Assembly: GCA_014843695.1 (NCBI GenBank)
Contig: CM026390.1
Location: 2,749,213-2,813,212, forward strand
Reading direction: 5' to 3'
Origin: Archivesica marissinica
Lineage: Eukaryota; Mollusca; Bivalvia; Venerida; Vesicomyidae
DNA: 64,000 bases
Shown: in pieces, positions 31,701-38,950 of the stretch
How positions within the stretch are numbered: position 1 is the stretch's first letter
Layout: each line of letters starts with the position of its first letter
Translations under genes and position numbers: made by a program
Notes under the pieces: model-generated
The model's input: the letters and a program-made list of their open reading frames with translations, nothing else
What the model was told of the DNA's origin: nothing
The model's database searches: none

Positions 31701-34531
31701 AAACTGAGTTTCATGTTCATTGATTAAGCAATAGCGTATAAACTGAGTGTCATGTTCATAGATTAAGCAATAGCGTATAAACTGAGTTTCATGTTCATAG
31801 ATTAAGCAATAGCGTATAAACTGAGTTTCATGTTCATAGATTAAGCAATAGCGTATAAACTGAGTGTCATGTTCATAGATTAAGCAATAGCGTATAAACT
31901 GAGTTTCATGTTCATAGATTAAGCAATAGCGTATAAACCTTTATGGGAAGGAAGGATTTAGTTTATACAAATTTATTTTAATTCTATTGCAAAACAAGTT
32001 TTTACACCGTTAGATGAATCGCTCTCGAGACCTAATTCCTGGTGGAATCCATCGCCATGAGGGAGAGAGAAGAGGAAACGTGGAATTTAAATGCCTGCCT
32101 AAGGGTACAATCGTAACAGCTACAGCTGGGCACAGACTCCCGGCATTTCGCACTTGAAGCGAACGTGCTACCACTGCACTATCACGACATCCAAAAGGGA
32201 ACGGTTAAAGTAATAATGTTGTAAATGCACGTTTTAATTTTTATCACCAGGTGCTGTAGACGAACAAACAATACCATATCAAGATTTGGTGCCATCCGAT
32301 CCTAGCTTCGAGGAGATGGGCAAACTTGTGTGTATAGATAGAGTTCGACCATTCATACCTGGCAGATGGCTGAGAGATGACGTAAGTACTCATAAACATG
32401 AAACATGAATACAGTTGGCCGTCCACAAGCTTCTGTTTGGCCGTCCGCAAGCTTCTGTTTGGCCGTCCGCAAGCTTCTGTTTGGCCGTCCACAAGCTTCT
32501 GTTTGGCCGTCCGCAAGCTTCTGTTTGGCCGTCCACAAGCTTCTGTATGGCCGTCCACAAGCTTCTGTTTGGCCGTCCACAAGCTTCTGTACGGCCGTCC
32601 ACAAGCTTCTGTATGGCCGTCCGCAAGCTTCTGTTTGGCCGTCCGCAAGCTTCTGTATGAACGTCTGCAAGCTTCTGTTTGGCCGTCCGCAAGCTTCTGT
32701 TTGGCCGTCCGCAAGCTTCTGTATGAACGTCTGCAAGCTTCTGTTTGGCCGTCCGCAAGCTTCTGTATGAACGTCTGCAAGCTTCTGTTTGGCCGTCCGC
32801 AAGCTTCTGTATGAACGTCTGCAAGCTTCTGTATGGCCGTCCACAAGCTTCTGTTTGGCCGTCCGCAAGCTTCTGTTTGGTCGTCCACAAGCTTCTGTTT
32901 GGCCGTCCACAAGCTTCTGTATGGCCGTCCGCAAGCTCTGTATGGCCGTCCCAAGCTTCTGTTTGGCCGTCCACAGCTTCTGTTTGGCCGTCCGCAAGCT
33001 TCTGTTTGGCCGTCCGCAAGCTTCTGTTTGGCCGTCCGCAAGCTTCTGTTTGGCCGTCCGCAAGCTTCTGTTTGGCCGTCCGCAAGCTTCTGTTTGGCCG
33101 TCCACAAGCTTCTGTTTGGCCGTCCGCAAGCTTCTGTATGAACGTCTGCAAGCTTCTGTATGAACGTCTGCAAGCTTCTGTTTGGCCGTCCACAAGCTTC
33201 TGTTTGGCCGTCCACAAGCTTCTGTTTGGCCGTCCGCAAGCTTCTGTTTGGCCGTCCACAAGCTTCTGTTTGGCCGTCCGCAAGCTTCTGTATGAACGTC
33301 TGCAAGCTTCTGTTTGGCCGTCCACAAGCTTCTGTTTGGCCGTCCACAAGCTTCTGTTTGGCCGTCCGCAAGCTTCTGTTTGGCCGTCCGCAAGCTTCTG
33401 TTTGGCCGTCCACAAGCTTCTGTTTGGCCGTCCGCAAGCTTCTGTTTGGCCGTCCGCAAGCTTCTGTTTGGCCGTCCGCAAGCTTCTGTTTGGCCGTCCG
33501 CAAGCTTCTGTATGGACGTCCGCAAGTTTCTGTTTGGCCGTCCGCAAGCTTCTGTTTGGCCGTCCGCAAGCTTCTGTATGGCTGTCCGCAAGCTTCTGTT
33601 TGGCCGTCCGCAAGCTTCTGTATGGCCGTCCGCAAGCTTCTGTATGGCCGTCCGCAAGCCAGCTTTACAGCTTCTTGACTTGAAAGAATCAGATATTAGT
33701 ATATCTCGAACCCACAGTGGCGAGAGGCCGGCAGAGTCAACTTGGTCATGAAGTAACTCAAACTTTTTAATTCGAAAATCTTGTATGTCACACTTACATG
33801 AGGACAACTTGGCCATGAGTTCGAACCCCGCTTGAGCCGTTACGAATGTAACCCTTAGGCAATGCATTTACTTTCCATGTTGCCTCCTCTCTCTCTCATT
33901 GCGATAGATTCCATCAGGAACGAGGTCTCGAGAGTGATCAATATAAGTTGTAAGAACTTGTTTCGCAATCGACCTAAAATACATTAAAAGAAAGGCAAGA
34001 GTTCATTGTAAATTGTGCCTAAATTTAAGCTAAAACATGCCTATTTAAAAAAAAGAAATTTATCTTGCCCTCCCAAAGATAGTAAAACCTGGTCTATGTA
34101 GTTTTGTGAATTTAACCGACGATATCTCTTTGCACGCTTGCCGATATCTCTTTGCACGCTTGCCGATATCTCTTTGCACGCTTGCCGATATCTCTTTGCA
34201 CGCTTGCCGTGAAAATAACAACAACACTATTCTAATGAAATGGCATGATATATTTCCAGTCGTTTCAATTACCAATAAGGAAAACATTAATGAATTGTCG
34301 TCCGCTACAATTATTGGAACTATTTATCGCCTTTTTTACCCAGCATGCAAAGTATATATATGGTATTTGTTTCAGTATATGAAGGTGATGACCAAGGTGA
34401 TGGCGGAATGTTGGAGTTCAAATCCTGCCGCTAGACTCACATCACTTCGAGTGAAGAAAACTCTCGCCAAACTCGAGGAAATTCTTGTGGCCAGTGAAAA
34501 AATTGCCAAGTTACAGTGCATACAACCATGA
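7431..34531 (+). CDS. BMPR1: BMP type I receptor (ALK3/ALK6-like Ser/Thr kinase), 3' part of gene, six exons
   Basis: Exons 7431-7623, 16812-17003, 20547-20652, 28893-29068, 32251-32381 and 34376-34531 join at GT/AG sites with matching phases into 317 codons plus TGA. The product is the cytoplasmic kinase domain of a BMP type I receptor: membrane-bound, activated by a type II receptor, phosphorylating receptor Smads. Visible marks (numbering from the first residue here): glycine loop GKGRYGEV 16-23, beta-3 Lys36, alpha-C Glu49, L45 loop ADIKGTGSW 69-77 typical of the Smad1/5/8-activating class, catalytic HRD 135-137, Asn142, DLG 155-157, Asp204, Arg286, and a C-terminal RVKKTL stretch. The GS box and everything N-terminal are missing and presumably lie upstream. 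One oddity is PPE (184-186) where the family has APE. The intact frame and canonical splice sites argue against a pseudogene. Assignment to BMPR1 rather than the activin/TGF-beta classes rests mainly on the L45 loop and the opening QRTIAKQI motif. Confidence 0.93.
7681..11634. repeat. 44-bp minisatellite, left part (intron 1)
   Basis: Unit of 44 bp beginning AGTTATTTATCCTAGTGTTA and ending CCACCATTTACAG; a 45-bp form carries AACCATAAG instead of AACTTTAG. Shortened units lacking the AGTTATTTATCC part appear from about 10200. The array is highly homogeneous and runs into a gap. Confidence 0.97.
11635..12634. other. Assembly gap of 1000 N inside the 44-bp array
   Basis: Exactly 1000 N with the same repeat on both sides, so it is a placeholder of unknown true length. 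Any translation across it is meaningless. Confidence 0.99.
12635..16264. repeat. 44-bp minisatellite, right part (intron 1)
   Basis: Continuation of the same 44-bp unit after the gap. Around 13020-13200 the units are unusually ragged, with many single-base deletions, which may reflect low-quality consensus next to the gap. The section 14700-16260 resembles 10170-11600 in its order of short and long units, suggesting a larger duplicated block. Confidence 0.95.
16375..16603 (-). mobile_element. tRNA-derived SINE, family 1 (full length)
   Basis: On the minus strand a tRNA-like head (GATAGCGCAGTGGATGCG; stem TTCGC/GCGAA around an anticodon reading CAG; B-box-like GGAGTTCGAGCCCCG) is followed by a body and the tail AAGAACTTGTTTCGCAATAG. 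A perfect 12-bp target-site duplication TTAACTGTATTA flanks it (16363-16374 and 16604-16615), so both ends are exact and the insertion is fairly young. Confidence 0.92.
16689..16775. repeat. TCTG tetranucleotide microsatellite
   Basis: About 20 tandem TCTG units. It ends some 36 bp before the exon b acceptor, adding a long pyrimidine-rich run upstream of the branch-point region. Confidence 0.97.
16812..17003 (+). CDS. BMPR1: BMPR1 exon b: L45 loop and kinase N/C-lobe hinge
   Basis: The acceptor is ATTTGCCAG, the donor AGAG|GTATGAT; 192 nt, phase 1 in and phase 1 out. It encodes [19 protein letters not shown], the L45 loop and beta-5 strand that in this family choose the Smad partner, then [13 protein letters not shown] (hinge and alpha-D) and [12 protein letters not shown] leading to the catalytic loop. 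The L45 loop matches the vertebrate BMPR1A/B loop at every residue I can recall, which is the strongest class marker in the window. A TCTG microsatellite ends about 36 bp before the acceptor AG. An open frame runs on into the microsatellite and past the donor, but those extensions are not coding. Confidence 0.95.
17091..17390 (-). mobile_element. tRNA-derived SINE, family 2 (full length)
   Basis: Minus strand: tRNA-like head GATCTGTAGCCCAGTGGT with a CTGGA/TCCAG stem around CTGGTAA (anticodon GGT, Thr-like) and B box GGTTCGATCCC; then a central part with GCACGTAAAAGAACCAGAGG and the tail GGCAACCGGTAGCGACGATA. A perfect 11-bp target-site duplication ATGCTTGCTGT lies at 17080-17090 and 17391-17401. 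Confidence 0.93.
17549..18056. repeat. 38-bp minisatellite (intron 2)
   Basis: About 13 copies of a 38-bp unit starting TGTAATATCATATATGGTGT and ending GTACACAAG. Variation is limited to TGTAAT/TGCGAT/TGTGAT at the unit start and a few single changes. Confidence 0.96.
18057..20018. other. Unique intron 2 DNA, no gene seen
   Basis: AT-rich non-repetitive sequence. Open frames of 60-66 codons at 18876-19093 and 19558-19743 are short, show no known motif and lie inside the receptor intron, so I call no gene. Confidence 0.6.
20019..20129. repeat. 37-bp triplicate
   Basis: Three copies of a 37-bp unit beginning GCATTTAATGTTTCTATATG, nearly identical. Confidence 0.95.
20175..20404 (-). mobile_element. 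tRNA-derived SINE, family 1 (full length)
   Basis: Second full copy of SINE family 1, minus strand, with the tRNA-like head near 20340-20404. Flanks 20163-20174 and 20405-20416 read CTTTTGAACATT and CTTTTGGACATT, a 12-bp target-site duplication with one mismatch. It ends about 140 bp before exon c. Confidence 0.92.
20547..20652 (+). CDS. BMPR1: BMPR1 exon c: catalytic loop and DLG motif
   Basis: The acceptor is TTACTTGCAG, the donor GTCAG|GTAAAT; 106 nt, phase 1 in, phase 2 out. It encodes [19 protein letters not shown] with catalytic Asp137, Lys139 and Asn142, then [15 protein letters not shown] with the magnesium-binding Asp155; the DLG form is normal for TGF-beta superfamily receptors. 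The final 13 coding bases and the splice donor are the first unit of a 38-bp tandem array, so eight further copies of this exon-intron junction follow. Reading past the first donor gives an immediate in-frame TAA (20654-20656), so only the first donor maintains the protein. Confidence 0.95.
20640..20970 (+). repeat. 38-bp minisatellite made from the exon c/intron 3 junction
   Basis: Nine units of 38 bp. The first is the exon itself: TTAAATATGTCAG (last 13 coding bases) followed by GTAAATATACGCAGCACC. GT dinucleotides fall at 20653, 20691, 20729, 20767, 20805, 20843, 20881, 20919 and 20957. All but the eighth unit (TCAT|GTAAAT) keep TCAG|GTAAAT. Only the first donor avoids an in-frame stop. 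Confidence 0.95.
20971..24999. repeat. 20-bp minisatellite, 4.0 kb (intron 3)
   Basis: Unit CACCTGTAAGCATGATGTAC, with shortened units (CAGCGTGATGTAC) interspersed, about 200 units. The CACCTGTAAGC part is identical to the end of the preceding 38-bp unit, so this array appears to be an outgrowth of it. The long frames on the minus strand (up to 1388 codons) are repeat translations. Confidence 0.96.
25120..25313. mobile_element. piggyBac-like MITE
   Basis: Flanked by TTAA on both sides (25116-25119, 25314-25317). Terminal inverted repeats are CCCTTTCAACACC and GGTGTTGAATGGG (one mismatch), starting with CCC as piggyBac ends do. It is 194 bp with no coding capacity. Two internal hairpins are visible: CAAAAAGTG/CACTTTTTG around AGATCT, and CATGGACCAGTCCATG. 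Confidence 0.8.
25361..25650 (+). mobile_element. tRNA-derived SINE, family 2 (full length)
   Basis: Plus-strand copy with head GGATCTGTAGTCCAGTGGT, B box GGTTCGATCCC, central GTGCACGTAAAAGAACCAG and tail ending GATAAATAAACG. A perfect 11-bp target-site duplication AGTTCCAGTAC lies at 25350-25360 and 25651-25661. Confidence 0.93.
25782..25990 (+). mobile_element. tRNA-derived SINE, family 3
   Basis: Head GTCCGATTAGCGCAGTGGTT, B box GGGTTCGATCC and pairing ends GTCCGAT/ATCGGCT form a tRNA-like shape; the anticodon-loop position reads CTC (Glu-like) but its 3' stem has decayed. The body differs from families 1 and 2, while the tail AATATAAGTTGTTAAAGCTT plus TTTTGCAATCG resembles the family 1 tail. 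The right end is approximate; no clear target-site duplication was found. Confidence 0.8.
26061..27031. mobile_element. hAT-like non-autonomous DNA transposon, 971 bp
   Basis: The ends are inverted repeats: CAGGGCTCGACAAATTC on the left and GGATTTGTCGAGCCCTG on the right. Flanks are CATGA at 26056-26060 and 27032-27036, a 5-bp duplication. Motifs GACTTGCCCGGGAC and GACTTGCCCC recur near both ends, as transposase-binding repeats often do. It sits in the first unit of the 26-bp array. Minus-strand frames of 78 and 99 codons (26210-26446, 26555-26854) show no transposase motif I recognise. Confidence 0.78.
27037..28238. repeat. 26-bp minisatellite with 520-546 bp internal duplication
   Basis: About 46 copies of a 26-bp unit beginning TATATCAATTCATGAAATTG. 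A foreign piece CTTGTTCACTACAAGTTATG, the unit of the next array, is embedded at about 27509 and 28055, 546 bp (21 units) apart. Neighbouring units also match at a 520-bp offset, so the block was duplicated. Confidence 0.95.
28239..28536. repeat. 21-bp minisatellite
   Basis: About 14 copies of a 21-bp unit, TTGTTCACTACAGGTTATGG plus C. Twenty-one is a multiple of three, so all three forward frames stay open; no protein is implied. Confidence 0.96.
28574..28836 (+). mobile_element. MITE-like repeat (family with CATTCTAG ends), right end truncated
   Basis: Starts GGGTTCATTCTAG and contains GGGAGAAGTGAGAAAGCG, CCTTAAATGG, GGGTTAAAATGCACAGTA and GGAGTGCTTTATAATGG, all shared with the copy at 58308-58570. 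The right terminal repeat is missing. It lies just upstream of the exon d acceptor. Confidence 0.75.
28893..29068 (+). CDS. BMPR1: BMPR1 exon d: activation segment and helix F
   Basis: The acceptor is TTGTTTTGTTTCAG, the donor TGGAG|GTGAGA; 176 nt, phase 2 in, phase 1 out. It encodes [19 protein letters not shown], then [13 protein letters not shown] and [15 protein letters not shown]. The first residues complete the activation segment; MPPEVLDES corresponds to the family MAPEVLDES, so the APE Ala is Pro here (codon CCG at 28951-28953). Asp204 of the conserved DxYSFG is present. Immediately upstream lies a truncated MITE-like repeat (28574-28836), so the acceptor region sits right against repeat DNA. 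Confidence 0.94.
29513..29802 (-). mobile_element. tRNA-derived SINE, family 2 (full length, nested)
   Basis: Minus-strand full copy with the same head, central GCACG...AAAGAACC block and tail as the copies at 17091 and 25361. A perfect 15-bp target-site duplication ACTAGTGCTGCATGT lies at 29498-29512 and 29803-29817. Confidence 0.94.
30192..30741. repeat. 61-bp minisatellite, nine near-identical copies
   Basis: Unit of 61 bp beginning TGTCAGTCAGGCATAGTGCA. Apart from one base in the first copy (TCGGG for TCAGG) I see no differences between copies, implying recent expansion or homogenisation. Confidence 0.97.
30742..31586. other. Unique intron 4 DNA
   Basis: AT-rich sequence without coding signals, mostly the right part of the putative 2.2 kb transposon. 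Nothing else recognised. Confidence 0.5.
31587..31939. repeat. 39-bp minisatellite
   Basis: About nine copies of a 39-bp unit beginning AAACTGAGTGTCATGTTCAT, with two alternating variants (GAGTGTC/GAGTTTC and ATAGATT/ATTGATT). Confidence 0.96.
31960..32193 (-). mobile_element. tRNA-derived SINE, family 1, diverged copy
   Basis: Minus-strand copy with the usual tail, body (GAGGGAGAGAGAAGAGG) and tRNA-like head ending GTCGTGATAGTGCAGTGGTA on the minus strand. It is more diverged than the copies at 16375 and 20175, and no clean target-site duplication is visible. It ends about 57 bp before exon e. Confidence 0.85.
32251..32381 (+). CDS. BMPR1: BMPR1 exon e: C-lobe, [10 protein letters not shown] segment
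   Basis: The acceptor is TTTTTATCACCAG, the donor GATGAC|GTAAGTA; 131 nt, phase 1 in, phase 0 out. It encodes [19 protein letters not shown], then [21 protein letters not shown]. The YxxxVPSDPSxEEM and RPxxxxRW pattern is the hallmark C-lobe insert of type I receptors. A minisatellite of 22-bp units starts about 35 bp after the donor. Confidence 0.94.
32417..33659. repeat. 22-bp minisatellite with a HindIII motif in nearly every unit (intron 5)
   Basis: Unit GGCCGTCCGCAAGCTTCTGT plus TT, about 56 copies; variants GGCCGTCCACAAGC and GAACGTCTGCAAGC. AAGCTT occurs in almost every unit. Stop-free frames of 100-500 codons exist on both strands because the unit lacks stops. Confidence 0.97.
33660..33817. 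other. Unique intron 5 DNA
   Basis: Short unique stretch between the 22-bp array and a SINE fragment. It contains CAACTTGGTCATGA and CAACTTGGCCATGA, a diverged direct repeat. Confidence 0.5.
33818..33990 (+). mobile_element. tRNA-derived SINE, family 1, 5'-truncated
   Basis: Begins at the B-box region (GTTCGAACCCCGC) and runs through TTAGGCAATGCATTTA, CCATCAGGAACGAGGTCTCG and AAGAACTTGTTTCGCAATCG. The first half of the tRNA-like head is missing. Confidence 0.85.
34119..34208. repeat. 22-bp repeat, four copies
   Basis: Unit GATATCTCTTTGCACGCTTG plus CC, four near-perfect copies, each with a GATATC palindrome. It lies about 170 bp before the exon f acceptor. Confidence 0.95.
34376..34531 (+). 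CDS. BMPR1: BMPR1 exon f: last coding exon with stop
   Basis: The acceptor is ATTTGTTTCAG; 51 codons then TGA at 34529-34531. It encodes [35 protein letters not shown] and a short tail ending KLQCIQP. CWxxNPxxRLTxLRxKKTL is the conserved end of type I receptor kinases and contains Arg286, which normally pairs with the Glu of the (A/P)PE motif. The tail after KKTL is somewhat longer than the vertebrate BMPR1A end as I recall it. An upstream ATG in the same open frame (34106) lies in intron sequence and is not a start. Confidence 0.95.
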   Translation, partial: YMKVMTKVMAECWSSNPAARLTSLRVKKTLAKLEEILVASEKIAKLQCIQP

Positions 34532-34710
34532 AATATTCCTTCTGTCCGTTATCTAAATACGTGGAGGACAATAGCAATGTTCATAAAACTTGGATTGTTC
34601 CAAGCTTTTAAATGTCTAAATGTGAACGCATTGTTTATGATGCTGCAGCCAGTCTATTATCTATGCATCTGAATGTCACAAGGACCATGTATACCAAGAA
34701 GCATTTGTGC
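34532..34710 (+). other. Start of BMPR1 3' UTR / flank
   Basis: Unique sequence directly after the stop codon. No AATAAA occurs before the SINE at 34711. The first good AATAAA downstream is at 36335-36340, so the transcript may run through the SINE and the 52-bp array; an ATTAAA followed by an A-rich stretch near 37968 is an alternative. The true poly(A) site cannot be decided from sequence alone. Confidence 0.4.
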
Positions 34711-34908
34711 AAGTCATGATGGCACAATGGTAGCGCGTTCGCTTCAGGTGCCAAACGCCCGGATTCGCGTCCGGCTTTTAAATGGCACATTGCCTCATCT
34801 CTCTCCCTCGTTGTGATGGATTCCACCAGGAATGCGGTCTTGAAAGTGATTAATATAAATTATAGGAACTTGTTTGTCACAATCAAGCAATACTAACTTT
34901 ATATAAAC
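34711..34908 (+). mobile_element. tRNA-derived SINE, family 1, internally deleted
   Basis: Head AAGTCATGATGGCACAATGG, then TTCGCTTCAGG and GGATTCGCGTCCGG. The segment between the head and TTTAAATGGCACATTGCC is shortened by roughly 40 bp relative to full copies. Its tail is diverged. It lies about 180 bp after the receptor stop codon and may be part of the 3' UTR. Confidence 0.85.
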
Positions 34909-34962
34909 TAACGATCATGTACATGTATTTCCCGTGCAAATGTTGTTTGGTGTTTGCAAAAA

Positions 34963-35696
34963 ATGGCAGTTGGAGTCGTCTCCCTTGTAAGCACATTCTG
35001 TTCCTGATACATAGATGGCAGTCAGAGTCGTCTCCCTTGTAAGCACATTCTGTTCCTGGTACACAGATGGCAGTCGGAGTCGTCTCCCTTGTAAGCACAT
35101 TCTGTTCCTGGTACACAGATGGCAGTCAGAGTCGTCTCCCTTGTAAGCACATTCTGTTCCTGGTACACAGATGGCAGTCGGAGTCATCTCCCTTGTAAGC
35201 ACATTCTGTTCCTGGTACACAGATGGCAGTCGGAGTCGTCTCCTTTGTAAGCACATTCTGTTCCTGGTACACAGATGGCAGTCGGAGTCGTCTCCCTTGT
35301 AAGCACATTCTGTTCCTGGTACACAGATGGCAGTCGGAGTCGTCTCCCTTGTAAGCACATTCTGTTCCTGGTACACAGATGGCAGTCGGAGTCATCTCCC
35401 TTGTAAGCACATTCTGTTCCTGGTACACAGATGGCAGTCGGAGTCGTCTCCCTTGTAAGCACATTCTGTTCCTGGTACACAGATGGCAGTCGGAGTCGTC
35501 TCCCTTGTAAGCACATTCTGTTCCTGGTACACAGATGGCAGTCGGAGTTGTCTCCCTTGTAAGCACATTCTGTTCCAGGTACACAGATGGCAGTCGGAGT
35601 CGTCTCCCTTGTAAGCACATTCTGTTCCTGGTACACAGATGGCAGTCGGAGTCGTCTCCCTTGTAAGCACATTCTGTTCCTGGTACACAGATGGCA
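34963..35696. repeat. 52-bp minisatellite downstream of the receptor stop
   Basis: About 14 copies of a 52-bp unit beginning CAGATGGCAGTCGGAGTCGT and containing CTTGTAAGCACATTCTGTTC. Very homogeneous, with single-base variants only. Confidence 0.97.
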
Positions 35697-36362
35697 GGTC
35701 AAGCCAGATCATTTTTATACAAACTTGCACACATATAATTGTAAGTCATGTAGTAAATAAGAATGGTATATAACTATGACTGCATGCACATTATACAATA
35801 GTAGTGTTACTGTGTTATGCTACTGTTGTATTTTTTCTCTATGATATTTAGTTTTAAACACGACATGTGAGATATTTTAGAAATGTTTTTCACCTTTTGT
35901 CACCTGTCTTAGAGAACTGGGAACTGTTATATAATATACGGTCATTTTTGTCTCGTCTTTAGTAGAAAGCGAGACCATGCTGACAACGTTCTGGCAGCGG
36001 GGAATGAATGCACTGTCAACAATTACATATATGCACATTATTAAAACACCGACAAATGTAATGCTTTGATAACTTGCATACTTTTTTAACAATATTTTGT
36101 TGAAATTACCCAGTATTAAATAACACCATTTAAGGACGTGATCGCACGCTTTCTCACTTCTCCCAAATATCTCATTCTAGAGCCAAGTAATATAATTAAA
36201 ATTATTAAAATATCTATTAAATAATATGATTAAAGTACATTGTAGGAAAGAGGTAAGCATACAAGCAAGTTGCTTTCTCCTCAATCCTATATGTATGTAC
36301 ATATTATGAATGCTAAATTATGCATACTCAAAGAAATAAATATTGTGTAACCCTTTCCTTCA
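35697..36362. other. Unique AT-rich DNA; possible receptor poly(A) signal
   Basis: No gene seen; the 71-codon minus-strand frame at 35877-36092 has no recognisable motif. AATAAA at 36335-36340 is the first canonical poly(A) signal after the receptor stop. A minus-strand fragment of the CATTCTAG-ended MITE lies at 36113-36184. Confidence 0.5.
36113..36184 (-). mobile_element. Fragment of the CATTCTAG-ended MITE family
   Basis: The reverse complement contains GGGAGAAGTGAGAAAGCGTG and CCTTAAATGGTGTTATTTAA, matching 28574-28836 closely. Only about 70 bp remain. Confidence 0.7.
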
Positions 36363-36725
36363 TAGAGATTTAGGTTAATATAATATACTATTATATCTCC
36401 ATACAAATGACAGCCATTTAGCTATCATGCAGTGGATAAGTAGTTGCCATATCTATCCCACCTCCATAGATATTACTGGGACTACATAGAGATTTAGGTT
36501 AACATACTATTATATCTCCATACAAAAGACAGCCATTTAGCTATCATGCAGTGTATAAGTAGTCGCCATATCTATCCCACCTCCATAGATATTACTGGGA
36601 CTACTTAGAGATTTAGGTTAATATACTATTATATCTCCATATAAACGACAGCCATTTAGCTATCGTGCAGTGGATAAGTAGTGGCCATATCTATCCCACC
36701 TCCATAGATATTACTGGGACTACAT
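36363..36725. repeat. Three tandem copies of an approximately 120-bp unit
   Basis: Unit begins TAGAGATTTAGGTTAATATA and ends CCATAGATATTACTGGGACT. Copies start at about 36363, 36487 and 36605 and differ by small indels. Confidence 0.93.
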
Positions 36726-36773
36726 GAGATTCTGGCCTTAATTATAAACATTGGTTTGGCTCCTACATTGGCG

Positions 36774-37708
36774 ATGTATGTCGTATTGGTAATGGCGTCA
36801 AGAGGTGCTTCTATGAGGGAATGGGTTAATGTATGTGGTATTGGTAATAGTGTCGAGAGGTGCTTCTATGAGGGAAAGGGTTAATGTATGTGGTAATGGA
36901 GTCGAGAGGTGCTTCTATGAGGGAAAGGGTTAATGTATGTGGTATTGGTAATGGAGTCAAGAGGTGCTTCCACGAGGGAAAGGGTTAATGTATGTGGTAT
37001 TGGTATTGGTAATGACGTCAAGAGGTGCTTCCACGAGGGAAAGGGTTAATGTATGTGGTATTGGTAATGGAGTCAAGAGGTGCTTCCACAAGGGAAAGGG
37101 TTAATGTATGTGGTATTGGTAATGGTGTTGAGAGGTGCTTCCACAAGGGAAAGGGTTAATGTATTGGTAATGGAGTCAAGAGGTGCTTCCACAAGGGAAA
37201 GGGTTAATGTATGTGGTATTGGTAATGGAGTCAAGAGGTGCTTCTACGAGGGAAAAGGTTAATGCAGGTGGTATTGGTAATGGAGTCAAGAGGTGCTTCC
37301 ACGAGGGAAAGGGTCAATGTATGTGGTATTGGTATTGGTAATGGCATCAAGAGGTGTTTCCACGAGGGAAAGGGTTAATGTATGTGGTATTGGTAATGGC
37401 GTCAAGAGGTGCTTCCACGAGGGAAAGGGTTAATGTATGTGGTATTGGTAATGGAGTCAAGAGGTGCTTCCACAAGGGAAAGGGTTAATGTATGAGGTAT
37501 TGGTAATGGAGTCAAGAGGTGCTTCCACAAGGGAAAGGGTTAATGTATGAGGTATTGGTAATGGAGTCAAGAGGTGCTTCCACGAGAGAAAGGGTTAATG
37601 TATGTGGTATTGGTAATGGAGTCAAGAGGTGCTTCTGTGAGGGAAAGGGTTAATGTATGTGGTATTGGTAATGGAGTCAAGAGGTGCTTCTATGAGGGAA
37701 AGGGTTAA
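36774..37708. repeat. 55-bp minisatellite
   Basis: About 17 copies of a 55-bp unit beginning ATGTATGTGGTATTGGTAAT and ending GAGGGAAAGGGTTA. Internal TATTGGTATTGG duplications and shortened units occur. Confidence 0.96.
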
Positions 37709-38050
37709 TTAAGCTGAAATTGAGCTCGTGGGATAAAAGTTATCATTATTTCTAAATAGGAACTTTGGTTTCCCAAGCTTGCAGTGAGTTTATATTTTAC
37801 AAGCAGTTTATAGCAGTGAGTGTATAAATGGCAGTGTGCATTACATTTATGTATTTTAAGATATTTTGTATATTTCACATTTGTTTATAAAACACGGAAC
37901 AACTTGGCATGTTTGTTTATTGGTGCTAATTCATTTGTAAATTGTTTGTAAAAGTTTTATGCAGTCTTATTAAAGACAATTTTTATAAAAAAATCTTTCC
38001 TTGAAAGTTTTCAAATTACAAATATTGCAGGAAATATTTTAATGAATTCA
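37709..38050. other. Unique AT-rich DNA, possible 3'-end signal
   Basis: No coding signal. ATTAAA followed by an A-rich stretch near 37968-37992 could be a transcript end; this is speculative. Confidence 0.3.
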
Positions 38051-38170
38051 ATGAAAGCATAAAGTAACCGAGGTTGTTTTATAAAAGCATAAAGTAACCG
38101 AGGTTGTTTTATAAAAGCATAAAGTAACCGAGGTTGTTTTATAAAAGCATAAAGTAACCGAGGTTGTTTT
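38051..38170. repeat. 30-bp repeat, four copies
   Basis: Four near-perfect copies of a 30-bp unit beginning ATAAAAGCATAAAGTAACCG. Confidence 0.96.
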
Positions 38171-38950
38171 TGTTTTCCAGCCATGACGTTGATTATATCT
38201 ACCATTACAAATAATTCTGCCTTATTTTCAATATTAAATTGTAAAAACAACAAACACTAAATAAGATATGTGTATGTTTCATGTATTTATTGTATGCCAT
38301 TGCATCAAACTTAAAGCGACACCATATCAGTATGTTTTTTCGTATTTGAATAATATAATTTCCAATGACTGTGTTTTAAAAACTATTCCCACAGAAACGA
38401 ACAAAGTCAAATAAATATAGCATCGTTGTGTACACAGATTGTTTATCAACGTATGTATGTAACCAATGCTTACTGCTCCCGTCATGCAACAACGGTTGTT
38501 GAATCAGCTGTGTTAGTTGTGTGTTCTGATTGCTGATGGGGGTGAGCTCCGAATGTAAGCAGGGCGTGGCGAATCTATTCAGGGAAGTTATACTTTCATT
38601 TTCTTATATTGCAAAAAAACCTTTTTTACTCGCTGAAAATAATTATTCAAATTACAAGTTTGATTTCATTTTCTGAGGATGCAGGTTTGCAAGAACATGA
38701 GATACTCGTAATATAAGAAATACATACCGGTATATACATATATCCCAGTGATACATGGCATTTCAATATACAAAATGAAACATGCCTGCAATGTAGACCA
38801 TTTACTAATTGTAACTGAGATATAATATTATAATGTGTAGTTGCATTGCTACTTGAACCTCAAATTTCAAATTCAATAATATTTTCAGCTTGAATTATGA
38901 ACACAAACAACAACAAAAAGAGTTTTCATCTATTGGTTTTACAAATTTTG
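38171..38950. other. Unique DNA, possible MITE end
   Basis: No gene seen. At 38312 TTAAAGCGACACCATATCAG resembles the left end of the MITE at 60059-60581, but no matching right end was found. Confidence 0.4.

Noticed and set aside
32244..33867. 463-504-codon minus-strand frames, one overlapping exon e
   Set aside because: 22-bp array translation antisense to a well-supported exon.
34106..34531. 141-codon frame as an alternative first exon for the last receptor segment
   Set aside because: Its 5' part translates the 22-bp GATATC repeat; a strong acceptor at 34375 starts the conserved part.
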